A DNA stretch of 13,531 nucleotides from Nanobdellota archaeon. Its GTDB lineage: Archaea; Nanobdellota; Nanobdellia; SCGC-AAA011-G17; VGLX01. Location: assembly GCA_018894775.1 (NCBI GenBank), contig JAHIPG010000381.1, positions 1 through 13,531 of the forward strand. The letters run 5' to 3'. The notes under the pieces are model-generated. The model had not been told where the DNA came from, ran no database searches, and saw nothing but the letters and a program-made list of their open reading frames with translations. Below, piece after piece: positions 6,144-12,960 of the stretch (its first letter is position 1; every line of letters starts with the position of its first letter). Position numbers and translations under genes: made by a program.

Positions 6144-6523
6144 AACTACCAAAAGGATTCAGGAGAGAGAACAAAAAAAAGATTGAACAGCTGGTAAAAG
6201 AAGCTAAAATCATAACAAAAGATAAAGAGCTATCCTATGAGCTGCTAAAAGATATGGTTAAAGAACTAATAATAAACAAAGGAGAAATGACAGAATGCCA
6301 TGAAGGAAGAGGAGAATATAATTACCAATTATTAATGGATGATTTATCATTCACATATTATCAACATATAGATGAATCAAACGGAACAGTCCTCCATTAC
6401 CATTGTACTGTAGGATACTTCGGCAAAAAGGTTTTTGAAACGTGGAACGGAATAACACAAACTTACAATCCAGGAGACTGGGAAGGAATTATTGAAAAAA
6501 AATTCATGAAATTACCACAATGA
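6140..6523 (+). CDS. Leader-tagged protein, paralogue of the 2363-2770 product
   Basis: A 127-residue protein and the last intact gene of the right arm. The leader (M-K-L-P-K-G-F-R-R-E-N-K-K-K-I-E-Q-L-V-K-E-A-K) is the short variant shared only with the minus-strand gene at 2363. The C-terminal half also matches that gene: G-K-K-V-F-E-T-W-N-G, then N-P-G-D-W-E. His and Tyr are frequent in the middle (Y-Y-Q-H near 73-76, L-H-Y-H-C near 85-89), but no complete metal site is evident. The final residues are M-K-L-P-Q, a second leader start read in frame, which suggests fusion with a decayed downstream copy. Function unknown. Confidence 0.9.
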   Translation: MKLPKGFRRENKKKIEQLVKEAKIITKDKELSYELLKDMVKELIINKGEMTECHEGRGEYNYQLLMDDLSFTYYQHIDESNGTVLHYHCTVGYFGKKVFETWNGITQTYNPGDWEGIIEKKFMKLPQ

Positions 6524-6537
6524 AACTGCCAACTTAG
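6520..6537 (+). pseudogene. Vestigial leader, five codons (M-K-L-P-T-stop)
   Basis: Directly after the last intact array gene, and in the same ATGA overlap used by the others, an ATG opens M-K-L-P-T and then TAG. Fourteen bases earlier (6506-6520) another M-K-L-P stretch lies in frame within the 6140 gene. Both look like remnants of one or two lost array members. A regulatory mini-ORF is possible but less likely. Confidence 0.6.
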
Positions 6538-6574
6538 GATAAATATCTTCAACCAAGAAAAATAAATACTAAAA

Positions 6575-6605
6575 ATATATAAACCTATTGCAAAAGCATA
6601 TAAAT
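6575..6605 (+). promoter_or_regulatory. Promoter of the TM0106-type nuclease gene
   Basis: Two TATA-like runs: ATATATAAA (6575-6583) and CATATAAAT (6598-6606). The second lies about 25 bases before the ATG at 6626 and would give a leaderless transcript, which fits the absence of a GGAGG-type site; the first would give a leader of about 20 bases. Confidence 0.5.
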
Positions 6606-6625
6606 CAGCAAAACATACCTCAATT

Positions 6626-8095
6626 ATGGAGATAAAGAAGATGCTCGAAAAATGCCTCAAGGGTAAAAAGGAAATCAACGGAAGCATGGTGCTGAAATGG
6701 GTAAAATCACCATTCACGCTATACTGCGACCAGTTCGTTAATGAAAAGCACAAGGATAAAGATAGTGAATACCAAAAATTACTGATGAAAAGGGGTATAG
6801 AGCACGAATCAAGGGTAATCAATAATAAGTATCCTGAAAGCAGTGTAATAGACTACGAGAATGATGAACAAGGATTCAAACTATTACTGGAAGAGATGAA
6901 AAAGGGAACAGATACAATTACAGGAATGCCAATATTCTGGCTGAAAGAAGGCATAATGGGAAAACCAGACGTAATGGAAAAAAAGAAGGGAAAATCAGAC
7001 CTTGGAAACTATCATTATATAATAAAAGAAATCAAGCTCGCAAAACACATAAAAAAAGAGCATAAAATGCAGGCAGCATTCTACAACTATATAATAGGAA
7101 AGATACAAGGCTACACACCAAAAAAATTCTATCTGATAAACAATGAAGAGGAAGAAAAAGAATGCTTATATGAAGAATTTGAGCCAGAACTTAAAGATGC
7201 TATCAAAGAAGTAAGAAAAATACTGAAAGGGGAAAAGCCTTCACCAACATACAACGGATGCCAATGGCCATGGAGTGACTACTGCGATGAAGAAGCAACA
7301 AAAATATATGATATTTCATTGGTAGGCGGAGTAGGGCCAAGCACAAAGACAAAACTACTCGAAAAAGGATACAAAAAAGTTGGAGACCTGGCAAAAGCAA
7401 AGATAGAAGATCTTGTAAAAATAGACAGAATAGGAAAACCTACAGCTGAAAAGATGGTGAACAATGCAAAAGCCGTCCACACAGGAAAAGCAATAATACT
7501 CAACAAAGAAGTACTCAAATTTCCAAAAGTAAAAACAGAAATATTCTTAGATCTTGAGGGAACAGACCAGCCTGATAGTGAAATGGGAATAGAACAGATG
7601 GATTATCTCATAGGCATAACTGTAAGGAAAAATGGAAAAGACAAATACACACCATTCATCGCACACAATTTCAATGAAGAGAAAAAAATGTTCAGAGAAT
7701 TCCTTGATGAGCTAGACAAATACAAAGAAGGGGAATTTATCATATATCACTGGCACAATTACGAAAAGACACATATCAAAAAACTCATGGAAAGACATAA
7801 TATAGGAAAAAGCCATAAAGAAAAGATAGAAAAAAGCATGATAGATTTGTATAAGGTTGCGACAAAATCAATAGCCTTCCCAACATATGGTAACGGCCTT
7901 AAAGAGATAGCAAGATTCATAGGTTATGACTGGGAACATGAAGAGATAGATGCGCTTGAAGCGATAGCATACTATTATGAATACGTAAATGATCCAAAGA
8001 AGTACAAAGAAATATTTGATAAAATAATTGATTACAACAGAAATGACTGCGAAGCAACAATGTGGATCAAAGACTGGCTAGCAAAAAAAGCCTGA
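6626..8095 (+). CDS. TM0106-type RecB/Cas4-like nuclease with RNase H-like domain
   Basis: A 489-residue protein with the order of TM0106-type RecB-family nucleases. Residues 20-220 form a PD-(D/E)XK nuclease: His60 in R-G-I-E-H-E, Asp115 in G-K-P-D-V, Glu135-x-Lys137 in K-E-I-K, and Gln149 in M-Q-A-A-F-Y. Cys34, Cys212 and Cys220 lie where Cas4-type enzymes hold an iron-sulfur cluster, but I count three candidates, not four. A helix-hairpin-helix region (about 233-283, G-V-G and R-I-G) should bind DNA. Residues 303-486 form an RNase H-like 3'-5' exonuclease: D-L-E (309-311) and Y-N-R-N-D (470-474). The family is thought to act in DNA processing or repair; its exact role is unsettled. It has its own promoter, so it is probably separate from the array. 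Confidence 0.88.
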   Translation: MEIKKMLEKCLKGKKEINGSMVLKWVKSPFTLYCDQFVNEKHKDKDSEYQKLLMKRGIEHESRVINNKYPESSVIDYENDEQGFKLLLEEMKKGTDTITGMPIFWLKEGIMGKPDVMEKKKGKSDLGNYHYIIKEIKLAKHIKKEHKMQAAFYNYIIGKIQGYTPKKFYLINNEEEEKECLYEEFEPELKDAIKEVRKILKGEKPSPTYNGCQWPWSDYCDEEATKIYDISLVGGVGPSTKTKLLEKGYKKVGDLAKAKIEDLVKIDRIGKPTAEKMVNNAKAVHTGKAIILNKEVLKFPKVKTEIFLDLEGTDQPDSEMGIEQMDYLIGITVRKNGKDKYTPFIAHNFNEEKKMFREFLDELDKYKEGEFIIYHWHNYEKTHIKKLMERHNIGKSHKEKIEKSMIDLYKVATKSIAFPTYGNGLKEIARFIGYDWEHEEIDALEAIAYYYEYVNDPKKYKEIFDKIIDYNRNDCEATMWIKDWLAKKA

Positions 8096-8134
8096 ACTTC
8101 TTCTAGAAACATCAGATTCCATATCAAGATTATT

Positions 8135-8153
8135 AAGAAAAAAAAGAAAAAAA
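8135..8153 (-). terminator. T-rich terminator of the cupredoxin lipoprotein gene
   Basis: On the minus strand two runs of T (7 and 8 bases, split by one C) begin just after the stop codon at 8156-8158. Archaeal RNA polymerase ends at such U-tracts without needing a hairpin. Confidence 0.6.
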
Positions 8154-8155
8154 GA

Positions 8156-9361
8156 TTATCTACCCACTATAATCTTTCCAGCATACGTTCCGACATCATA
8201 AGCGTCATGAAACGTAAATTCTCCAAGATCATTGTAAGTATAGCTGAAAGACTTACTAGGTGCTAACTCATACCTATCAAATCCGAAGCCGATAGTAATA
8301 AAATGGTTCTTAATATCCTTATTGACAAATGTTACCTCTGTACCCCTTGAGATAGTCAGTGTAGCAGGACTAAAACCATAATCCATAATATCAACAGTCC
8401 TCTTAGGCTGAGAAATAATCTCTTCCTCAACCGCCTCATCAGCTAAAATAACATCAATCCTTCCCTTATTAGAAATATAATATTTCATGACATAAGGAAA
8501 ACTGCCGACCCTATTGAAAGTATGTTCATAACTGCCATCAGCCCTTATGAACTGATCAAACACACCATCCAATATCACACCTAACTTCTTCTCATCATTA
8601 TTCTTCCAGACAACCTTTGTCCCTGTCTTAATCGTTATTTCTGCAGGTGTAAAACCATCAGCCTGAGTCATCAAGATAGTCCTGTCAAACCTTTTTTCTT
8701 CCCTAGCATTTATCAAGGCTTTCATCTCAGCAGCTGTCATTATATTCAACAGGCTAGGAGATGTCAAACCACTTTTCAATGTTACAGCACTCAACTCATA
8801 CTTTGGCAACCTGCTAAAGACAGAAATCTTCTTAGTCTCAAGAGCCTCTATATCCGCAAGGAAAGTAACTGTCTCACCATTATCAATATTGAAAGGCCTC
8901 TCGAACACCAAAGCATCACCAGGTAAAAGGATTTCTACATCATTACCTGCGATAACACCTTTTGCATCAGATATGTATAACTTTATCTTGTTATATGGAC
9001 CTGCTTCAAGCTGCATTTCCAAAATCTCCAAAGCATGGTCATTCTGAAGCGCTGTAAGATCAGCAAGAACATTTATATTTTTCTCAATAGCCTCAGAACT
9101 TTGCGGTTTGTAAATCTTAACAAGGTTAAATGTTACATCCAAAGAATCAAAGCTTGAAATCACATTATCCTGGTCCGAAACCAGCAAACTTAATATTCCT
9201 TTCTCAGACGGAGGCATAACCTCATCCGGCTCAACAGTCTCAAAACCTTCAACATCTGTCTCTACCGGTTCTAACTCATCAGTCTCTGGCAACTGTGCCT
9301 GTTCTTTTGCACAACCAAATAAGAAAATAAGTATAAACAAAACTATAAGGGCTCTTTTCAT
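8156..9361 (-). CDS. Lipoprotein with DUF4382-like and two cupredoxin-like domains
   Basis: A 401-residue surface protein. The ATG at 9361 is chosen because AAAGGAGG (9369-9376) lies 7 bases upstream and a signal peptide starts there: M-K-R-A, a hydrophobic core, then L-F-G-C as lipobox, with Cys17 as the anchor. A longer ATG at 9478 would overlap the phosphoesterase gene. An acidic linker (about 18-50) precedes a DUF4382-like domain (about 53-200; G-I-L-S-L-L-V-S-D, L-E-A-G-P-Y-N-K-I-K-L). Two cupredoxin-like domains follow (about 245-320 and 330-401), each beginning F-(T/S)-P-A-x-(I/L)-T-I. The usual Cu ligands are incomplete: the first lacks the His and Cys, and the second has His residues (N-H-F, F-H-D) but no Cys. 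A structural or binding role is more likely than electron transfer. Confidence 0.85.
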   Translation of the reverse strand: MKRALIVLFILIFLFGCAKEQAQLPETDELEPVETDVEGFETVEPDEVMPPSEKGILSLLVSDQDNVISSFDSLDVTFNLVKIYKPQSSEAIEKNINVLADLTALQNDHALEILEMQLEAGPYNKIKLYISDAKGVIAGNDVEILLPGDALVFERPFNIDNGETVTFLADIEALETKKISVFSRLPKYELSAVTLKSGLTSPSLLNIMTAAEMKALINAREEKRFDRTILMTQADGFTPAEITIKTGTKVVWKNNDEKKLGVILDGVFDQFIRADGSYEHTFNRVGSFPYVMKYYISNKGRIDVILADEAVEEEIISQPKRTVDIMDYGFSPATLTISRGTEVTFVNKDIKNHFITIGFGFDRYELAPSKSFSYTYNDLGEFTFHDAYDVGTYAGKIIVGR

Positions 9362-9368
9362 ATTTAAA

Positions 9369-9410
9369 CCTCCTTTTGATACTAATAATGTGGTTAAATT
9401 TTTTATAAAG
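9369..9410 (-). promoter_or_regulatory. Promoter and ribosome site of the cupredoxin lipoprotein
   Basis: CTTTATAAAA on the minus strand (9401-9410) is a good TATA box, with the start expected near 9380. The ribosome site AAAGGAGG is at 9369-9376. The gene therefore has its own promoter in the 71 bases after the phosphoesterase stop. Confidence 0.7.
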
Positions 9411-9432
9411 GTTTTGATAGACCCATTTTTTC

Positions 9433-10641
9433 TTACCCAGAATAGAACAATTCCTTGATAAAATTGAAGAAACTCCACTCAAAATTATACTTCTTCTTAC
9501 CCTTAGGAGCAAACTTATGAACAACAACTTCCTTGAAACCCTTGTTGCTAATCCTCAGATAACCTGTCCTTTTGTAAGGGTCATAAGGAGAAAAATTACC
9601 CAATGATAAAGTAGTAAGATGCTTGATATATATTGGATTATTCCTTTTCCTATTGAAATGTTTCAACGAAACTTCCTTTGCCTTCATAGTCTTCTTGTCA
9701 ATCAAAAAATATTTTGAGTCATGGACGTGAGAGGTAACAAGAATGATATTTTTCTTAGAACGTTTCAATGTCTTGAGGAATCTTCCGCTGTTATCCAAAC
9801 AGACTTCATGATCCAAACCCTGCTCCGCTATGCTATCCCTAAAATTACTAAGATCAAGCCTGTACTCCTCATTGATTCTACTATAACAAGAGTTAATGAT
9901 AGGAACATGCATGAAAATATGGAATGTATCATCCTCATTATCCGCAAGAGTCTGCCTGACAAAACGAATATCCTTAGTCCTAAGACCTTGAGCGTCAGTA
10001 AAAAAATACCCTTTCCTGAAGAAACTCTTAAACAGCTTCCACCAGTTACGCATCCTGGCGACAACATCATATCTTGTGTTCAGAAAAATCATATTATAAC
10101 CATCAAACTGTTTGAAAGCAGGACAGATAAGCCCCTTATATTTCTTAAGATACTTGAAACGTTTCTTCAGAAGAACAGATTTTAACTCAAACCACCACCT
10201 ATGATTATGATGACCTATCTTCTTAGCAACCTTTTTTCTAATCTTATCAGGAATGTTAAAAGCGACAAGCCTGGACCAGAAACGATAATTATAAGATTCT
10301 AAACGGTACTCATGGTTTCCAGGAATCTGAAAATACTTCTTTTTAAGATTCCCCACAGACTTATTAAACAGATCCCAATTGTTCTTCCTCTTCTTCTTCA
10401 ATTTCCCGAAGAAATCAGTAAAGTTAAGATAATCCGCATAAAAATTATCAATAGCATCACCATTGAAAACAACAGCGCCAACACCACTGGAACGGTTCAA
10501 TTTCTTTATGACCTTCCTTAGTTCATTGTTAGGATTCAGAAAATTAGCAATACCCTTGACAGCAATAGCAACATTATCCCAGTTATACGCTGCGTGCACA
10601 TCTGAAATAACAACAATATCCTTAGACAAAGTTTTTATCAT
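9433..10641 (-). CDS. Calcineurin-like metallophosphoesterase
   Basis: A 402-residue protein with the metallophosphoesterase motifs in order: D-V-H (14-16), G-D (61-62) in F-N-G-D-A-I-D, G-N-H-E (108-111), His245 in F-M-H-V-P, and S-H-V-H (304-307), where most members have G-H-x-H. These residues hold two metal ions and hydrolyse phosphoesters; the substrate cannot be told. A basic, aromatic insert (about 130-215, with H-H-N-H-R-W-W) sits between the third and fourth motifs, and many lysines suggest contact with a membrane or nucleic acid. There is no signal sequence, so it is cytoplasmic or membrane-associated. The ATG lies one base after the stop of a 54-residue membrane protein, so the two are probably translated together. 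Confidence 0.9.
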   Translation of the reverse strand: MIKTLSKDIVVISDVHAAYNWDNVAIAVKGIANFLNPNNELRKVIKKLNRSSGVGAVVFNGDAIDNFYADYLNFTDFFGKLKKKRKNNWDLFNKSVGNLKKKYFQIPGNHEYRLESYNYRFWSRLVAFNIPDKIRKKVAKKIGHHNHRWWFELKSVLLKKRFKYLKKYKGLICPAFKQFDGYNMIFLNTRYDVVARMRNWWKLFKSFFRKGYFFTDAQGLRTKDIRFVRQTLADNEDDTFHIFMHVPIINSCYSRINEEYRLDLSNFRDSIAEQGLDHEVCLDNSGRFLKTLKRSKKNIILVTSHVHDSKYFLIDKKTMKAKEVSLKHFNRKRNNPIYIKHLTTLSLGNFSPYDPYKRTGYLRISNKGFKEVVVHKFAPKGKKKYNFEWSFFNFIKELFYSG

Positions 10642-10642
10642 T

Positions 10643-10807
10643 TTATTTCTTCTTTTTCTTATGATGGCCTAAATGGGATGCTACAACAAAGAATATTGCT
10701 GCGAACAGAAATAAAGGGAATTTATCGTTGTCTAAAATCGCCAATATAACAGCCCCTATACCAAAGACTAATCCCAAAGCAGCACCCCAGTTAAATTGTA
10801 ATTTCAT
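10643..10807 (-). CDS. Small two-helix membrane protein (54 aa)
   Basis: M-K-L-Q-F-N-W, then a hydrophobic helix (about residues 8-25), a short D-N-D-K turn, a second helix (about 30-44), and a tail H-L-G-H-H-K-K-K-K-K. This is a helical hairpin with both ends probably in the cytoplasm. Despite starting M-K-L it lacks the P-K-S-F tag and is not an array member. The stop (TAA) is followed after one base by the phosphoesterase ATG, and the AAGAAGAAA coding the Lys tail could help ribosomes restart there. A partner or membrane anchor for the phosphoesterase is plausible from position only. Confidence 0.75.
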   Translation of the reverse strand: MKLQFNWGAALGLVFGIGAVILAILDNDKFPLFLFAAIFFVVASHLGHHKKKKK

Positions 10808-10818
10808 AAGAGAATATA

Positions 10819-10838
10819 ATATTTAAAGGTTTAAATAG
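10819..10838 (-). promoter_or_regulatory. Promoter of the small membrane protein and phosphoesterase pair
   Basis: The minus strand reads TCTATTTAAACCTTTAAATA across this stretch, with two overlapping TATA-like boxes. The more upstream one would begin transcription at about the ATG (10807), giving a leaderless message; no clear ribosome site is seen. Confidence 0.45.
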
Positions 10839-10944
10839 ATTTTCATCTGCAAAAAAATGAAAAGTCCCAAATAATACACAGCATGGAACTGAGATGAGAC
10901 CAATCTAACCTGAACAGTTATTTTGTCAATTCTCAAAAAAGTAA

Positions 10945-10954
10945 AATTTAAAAA
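10945..10954 (+). promoter_or_regulatory. TATA-like box of the PAS protein gene
   Basis: AATTTAAAAA lies 23-32 bases before the ATG at 10977, the spacing expected for a leaderless archaeal transcript. This supports ATG at 10977 over a TTG at 10923. The divergent gap (10808-10976) holds nothing else I can support. Confidence 0.45.
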
Positions 10955-10976
10955 AAAACAATCCCTAATAAAAGGT

Positions 10977-11330
10977 ATGCAAGACAAACTACTAAAAAAG
11001 GGAAAAAAATTCTTCAAAGAAATAGACTTCATAGTAGACCTGGATGGATTCTCATTCGCATGGGTCAATGAGAAAGCAGCAAAGAAACTAGGATACACAG
11101 CAAAAGAGATGGTAAAGCTAAGACTACAGGACCTTCTAGACTTCGGAAGCATATTCAACCAGATGAAACTAAACAAGACGATGCATCAGGAAAAAGGAAA
11201 GATAACCTGGACAGCAATTAAAAAAGACGGAAGCAAGGTTACCCTAAACACAAGATTTCACAACATAAAGGATGACGATGGAACATACCATTTCACAAAG
11301 ATAGTGAAAATGGAAAAAGAAAGATACTGA
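10977..11330 (+). CDS. Single-domain PAS protein
   Basis: A 117-residue protein that is almost entirely one PAS domain. A short basic helix (M-Q-D-K-L-L-K-K-G-K-K) leads into I-D-F-I-V-D-L-D-G, then A-W-V-N-E-K-A-A-K-K-L-G-Y-T (about 28-41), the F-alpha region with D-L-L-D-F, and the final strands (W-T-A-I-K-K-D-G-S-K-V-T-L and Y-H-F-T-K-I-V-K-M). PAS domains sense small molecules, light or redox state, or hold proteins together. No kinase, DNA-binding or other output domain is attached, so it must pass a signal through a partner. No His or Cys at a typical heme or flavin site is evident. It may share a transcript with the peptidase-like gene 51 bases on, but that gene seems to have its own TATA-like box. 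Confidence 0.8.
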   Translation: MQDKLLKKGKKFFKEIDFIVDLDGFSFAWVNEKAAKKLGYTAKEMVKLRLQDLLDFGSIFNQMKLNKTMHQEKGKITWTAIKKDGSKVTLNTRFHNIKDDDGTYHFTKIVKMEKERY

Positions 11331-11350
11331 AAATAGACTAGAATAGCAAC

Positions 11351-11360
11351 ATTTTAATAT
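11351..11360 (+). promoter_or_regulatory. Possible TATA box of the metallopeptidase-like gene
   Basis: ATTTTAATAT, 22-31 bases before the ATG at 11382, fits a leaderless start. A better-looking TTATATAAG at 11371-11379 is too close to that ATG; if it is the true box, the start would move to the ATG at 11466. Confidence 0.35.
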
Positions 11361-11381
11361 TCTGAACGCCTTATATAAGAT

Positions 11382-12053
11382 ATGCGGTGCACTGTAAAAA
11401 ATCCGAGAAGAGAACACCTAGAAGGGTACGTAAATGAACTTCTATTCGAATACTGGCCGGCGACAATGAAAAAACTAGGACTGGATATTGAGGCCTATGA
11501 TTATCCACAGATACAATTCTGCAAAGGGGACTCACACTTTGATCCACATAGAGATAACTCTATCTGCCTGAATTACAATATAGTAAGGAAAGCATACCAC
11601 AAGAAAGAGTTTGAATTACAGGGAATGAAAATAGACTACGAAGAGATATTACTGGAAGATATTGTCCATGAGACAGTACACTACGTGCAAGAGAACTTCT
11701 ATTCTGTCCACGAATCAGGATACAACTGCACCATAGAAGGCATGGCAACAGCAATATCACTAAAAGTACTCATAGATGAAAAAAAATACAAGATACCGGC
11801 AGCAAAGATAGCAGACATGCACAAGAAAATTGGTGAAAAATATAAAAAATGCTTTGAGATACCAAAAAAATACGAGAAACATATAAGGAAAATAATAAAA
11901 TCTGATATGAAACCAAAAAGCCTGAAAGAATACGCAGCAGGATTCATCTACATCTGCAAATATTACCCAACAAGCAACGAACACCTATTGGAATTATTGA
12001 TAACTCCTTTTGAAGATGAAGAATGCTTTGAAGAATTCAAAATCCTTAATTAA
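11382..12053 (+). CDS. HExxH metallopeptidase-like protein
   Basis: A 223-residue soluble protein with H-E-T-V-H at 96-100, preceded by I-V. Glu119 in T-I-E-G-M-A-T lies 19 residues after the second His. This is the gluzincin pattern: two His and a downstream Glu hold zinc, and the Glu in HExxH is the base. The N-terminal half has a D-P-H-R-D-N stretch (54-59). The C-terminal half is lysine-rich and helical, with no recognised domain. No signal peptide, so a cytoplasmic role such as processing or a toxin-like function is possible; the substrate is unknown. The 3' end overlaps the convergent lipoprotein gene by 8 bases. Confidence 0.75.
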   Translation: MRCTVKNPRREHLEGYVNELLFEYWPATMKKLGLDIEAYDYPQIQFCKGDSHFDPHRDNSICLNYNIVRKAYHKKEFELQGMKIDYEEILLEDIVHETVHYVQENFYSVHESGYNCTIEGMATAISLKVLIDEKKYKIPAAKIADMHKKIGEKYKKCFEIPKKYEKHIRKIIKSDMKPKSLKEYAAGFIYICKYYPTSNEHLLELLITPFEDEECFEEFKILN

Positions 12054-12936
12054 CCTTCTGCTTATCCAAATCTAAGCTAATATCTACACCAGGCATATCA
12101 TCACTAGGAGAAAGATCCACAGCAAGATTCCTGTCTTTAGTATGCTTATTGAGATGGTAACCAATGCTATTATACAAACCTCCAGTTGTCTTATCCAGAA
12201 TTATAATATCCCATAATATAATATTCTGGTCATACAAAGAGTCCTCACCCAGATGGGCAGAACCACAGTAAATTATGACTTTAGCATCATGGTCATTATC
12301 AAATATCCTCTCCTTCAGATTTTTATAAGACACCTCATCACGCTCATTAAAAGTCTCATAACTACCAACTGCAGCATCATAAAGAACAATCTTAAAACCA
12401 TTATCTTTTCCAGCATCAACAAGCTCTTTCCAGCCAGGAGCAATCAGCCTGGAAACATCCCTCATAAAAAAACTAAAACCTTTTTGCCTGCCATCTGTAT
12501 AATCTATAAAATTCCTCAAGAAATACCTGTCGATAGAATCAAGCTCCTCATCATCCAAACCAACACTAAATTTCATCAGATCAGCAATATTATATCCGCC
12601 CTTATCATACTTCTTAATGAACTTCTTAACTTTCTTAGAAAAATCAGGATCCTTTGTTGAAGTGTCAATCTCTAATGCCAGGTAATCAAAACCTTGTTGT
12701 TTCAATTCTGGAAGAATATTAATAACGAATTCACTATCCTTAGAATATTCCAAATGCTTATCACCAAACATGACCGTCTGATTATCCTTTGTCTTCTCAA
12801 GAACTAAACTTTCTAACTGGGTATACTCTCTTGACTTAGGAAAATTATTCTTAGGAACATTATTCTTAGGAATAGTAGTACAACCGACTAAGGCCGCTAA
12901 TGCAGCAATAGCTAAAGCTCTTTTTATTTTAGACAT
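12046..12936 (-). CDS. Tiki/ChaN/EreA-like lipoprotein
   Basis: A 296-residue surface protein. The signal peptide (M-S-K-I-K-R, hydrophobic core, L-V-G-C lipobox, Cys19) is followed by a short tandem P-K-N-N linker (23-34). The mature part resembles the TIKI/ChaN/erythromycin esterase superfamily: F-G-D-K-H (57-61), Y-L-A-L-E (85-89), R-D (159-160) and C-G-S-A-H-L-G (224-230), the usual His and Glu positions of that fold. Members include metalloproteases (Tiki), heme-uptake proteins (ChaN) and esterases (EreA), so the activity cannot be chosen from sequence. A TATA-like box lies 25-32 bases before the ATG and no ribosome site is seen, so the message is probably leaderless. Confidence 0.78.
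   Translation of the reverse strand: MSKIKRALAIAALAALVGCTTIPKNNVPKNNFPKSREYTQLESLVLEKTKDNQTVMFGDKHLEYSKDSEFVINILPELKQQGFDYLALEIDTSTKDPDFSKKVKKFIKKYDKGGYNIADLMKFSVGLDDEELDSIDRYFLRNFIDYTDGRQKGFSFFMRDVSRLIAPGWKELVDAGKDNGFKIVLYDAAVGSYETFNERDEVSYKNLKERIFDNDHDAKVIIYCGSAHLGEDSLYDQNIILWDIIILDKTTGGLYNSIGYHLNKHTKDRNLAVDLSPSDDMPGVDISLDLDKQKVN
12844..12872 (-). repeat. Tandem 15-base repeat coding P-K-N-N linker
   Basis: Two copies of a 14-base match (12844-12857 and 12859-12872), one base apart, on a 15-base period. They encode N-N-x-P-K units in the linker between the lipobox and the folded part of the lipoprotein, where length changes are likely tolerated. Confidence 0.75.
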
Positions 12937-12960
12937 CTGAACTTACCAATATTAAGGCGG

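Noticed and set aside
1..6537. The repeated leader as a CRISPR, integron or phase-variation array
   Set aside because: The repeats are coding, in frame, about 375 to 700 bases apart and conserved mainly at protein level; no attC-like sites, integrase, invertase or Cas gene is seen in the window.
9362..9478. Longer N terminus for the cupredoxin lipoprotein (ATG at 9478)
   Set aside because: It would overlap the phosphoesterase gene, bury the lipoprotein signal peptide inside the protein and ignore the strong AAAGGAGG site before 9361.
10643..10807. Small membrane protein as a twelfth tagged array member
   Set aside because: It starts M-K-L but continues Q-F-N-W without P-K-S-F or the following helix, and it is far from the array.
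10841..10862. Inverted repeat TTTCAT...ATGAAA between divergent genes
   Set aside because: Only six base pairs with a 10-base AT-rich spacer, likely by chance in this composition.
10923..10976. TTG start for the PAS protein
   Set aside because: The extra residues are lysine-rich with no domain content, and the TATA-like box at 10945-10954 fits a leaderless start at the ATG at 10977.
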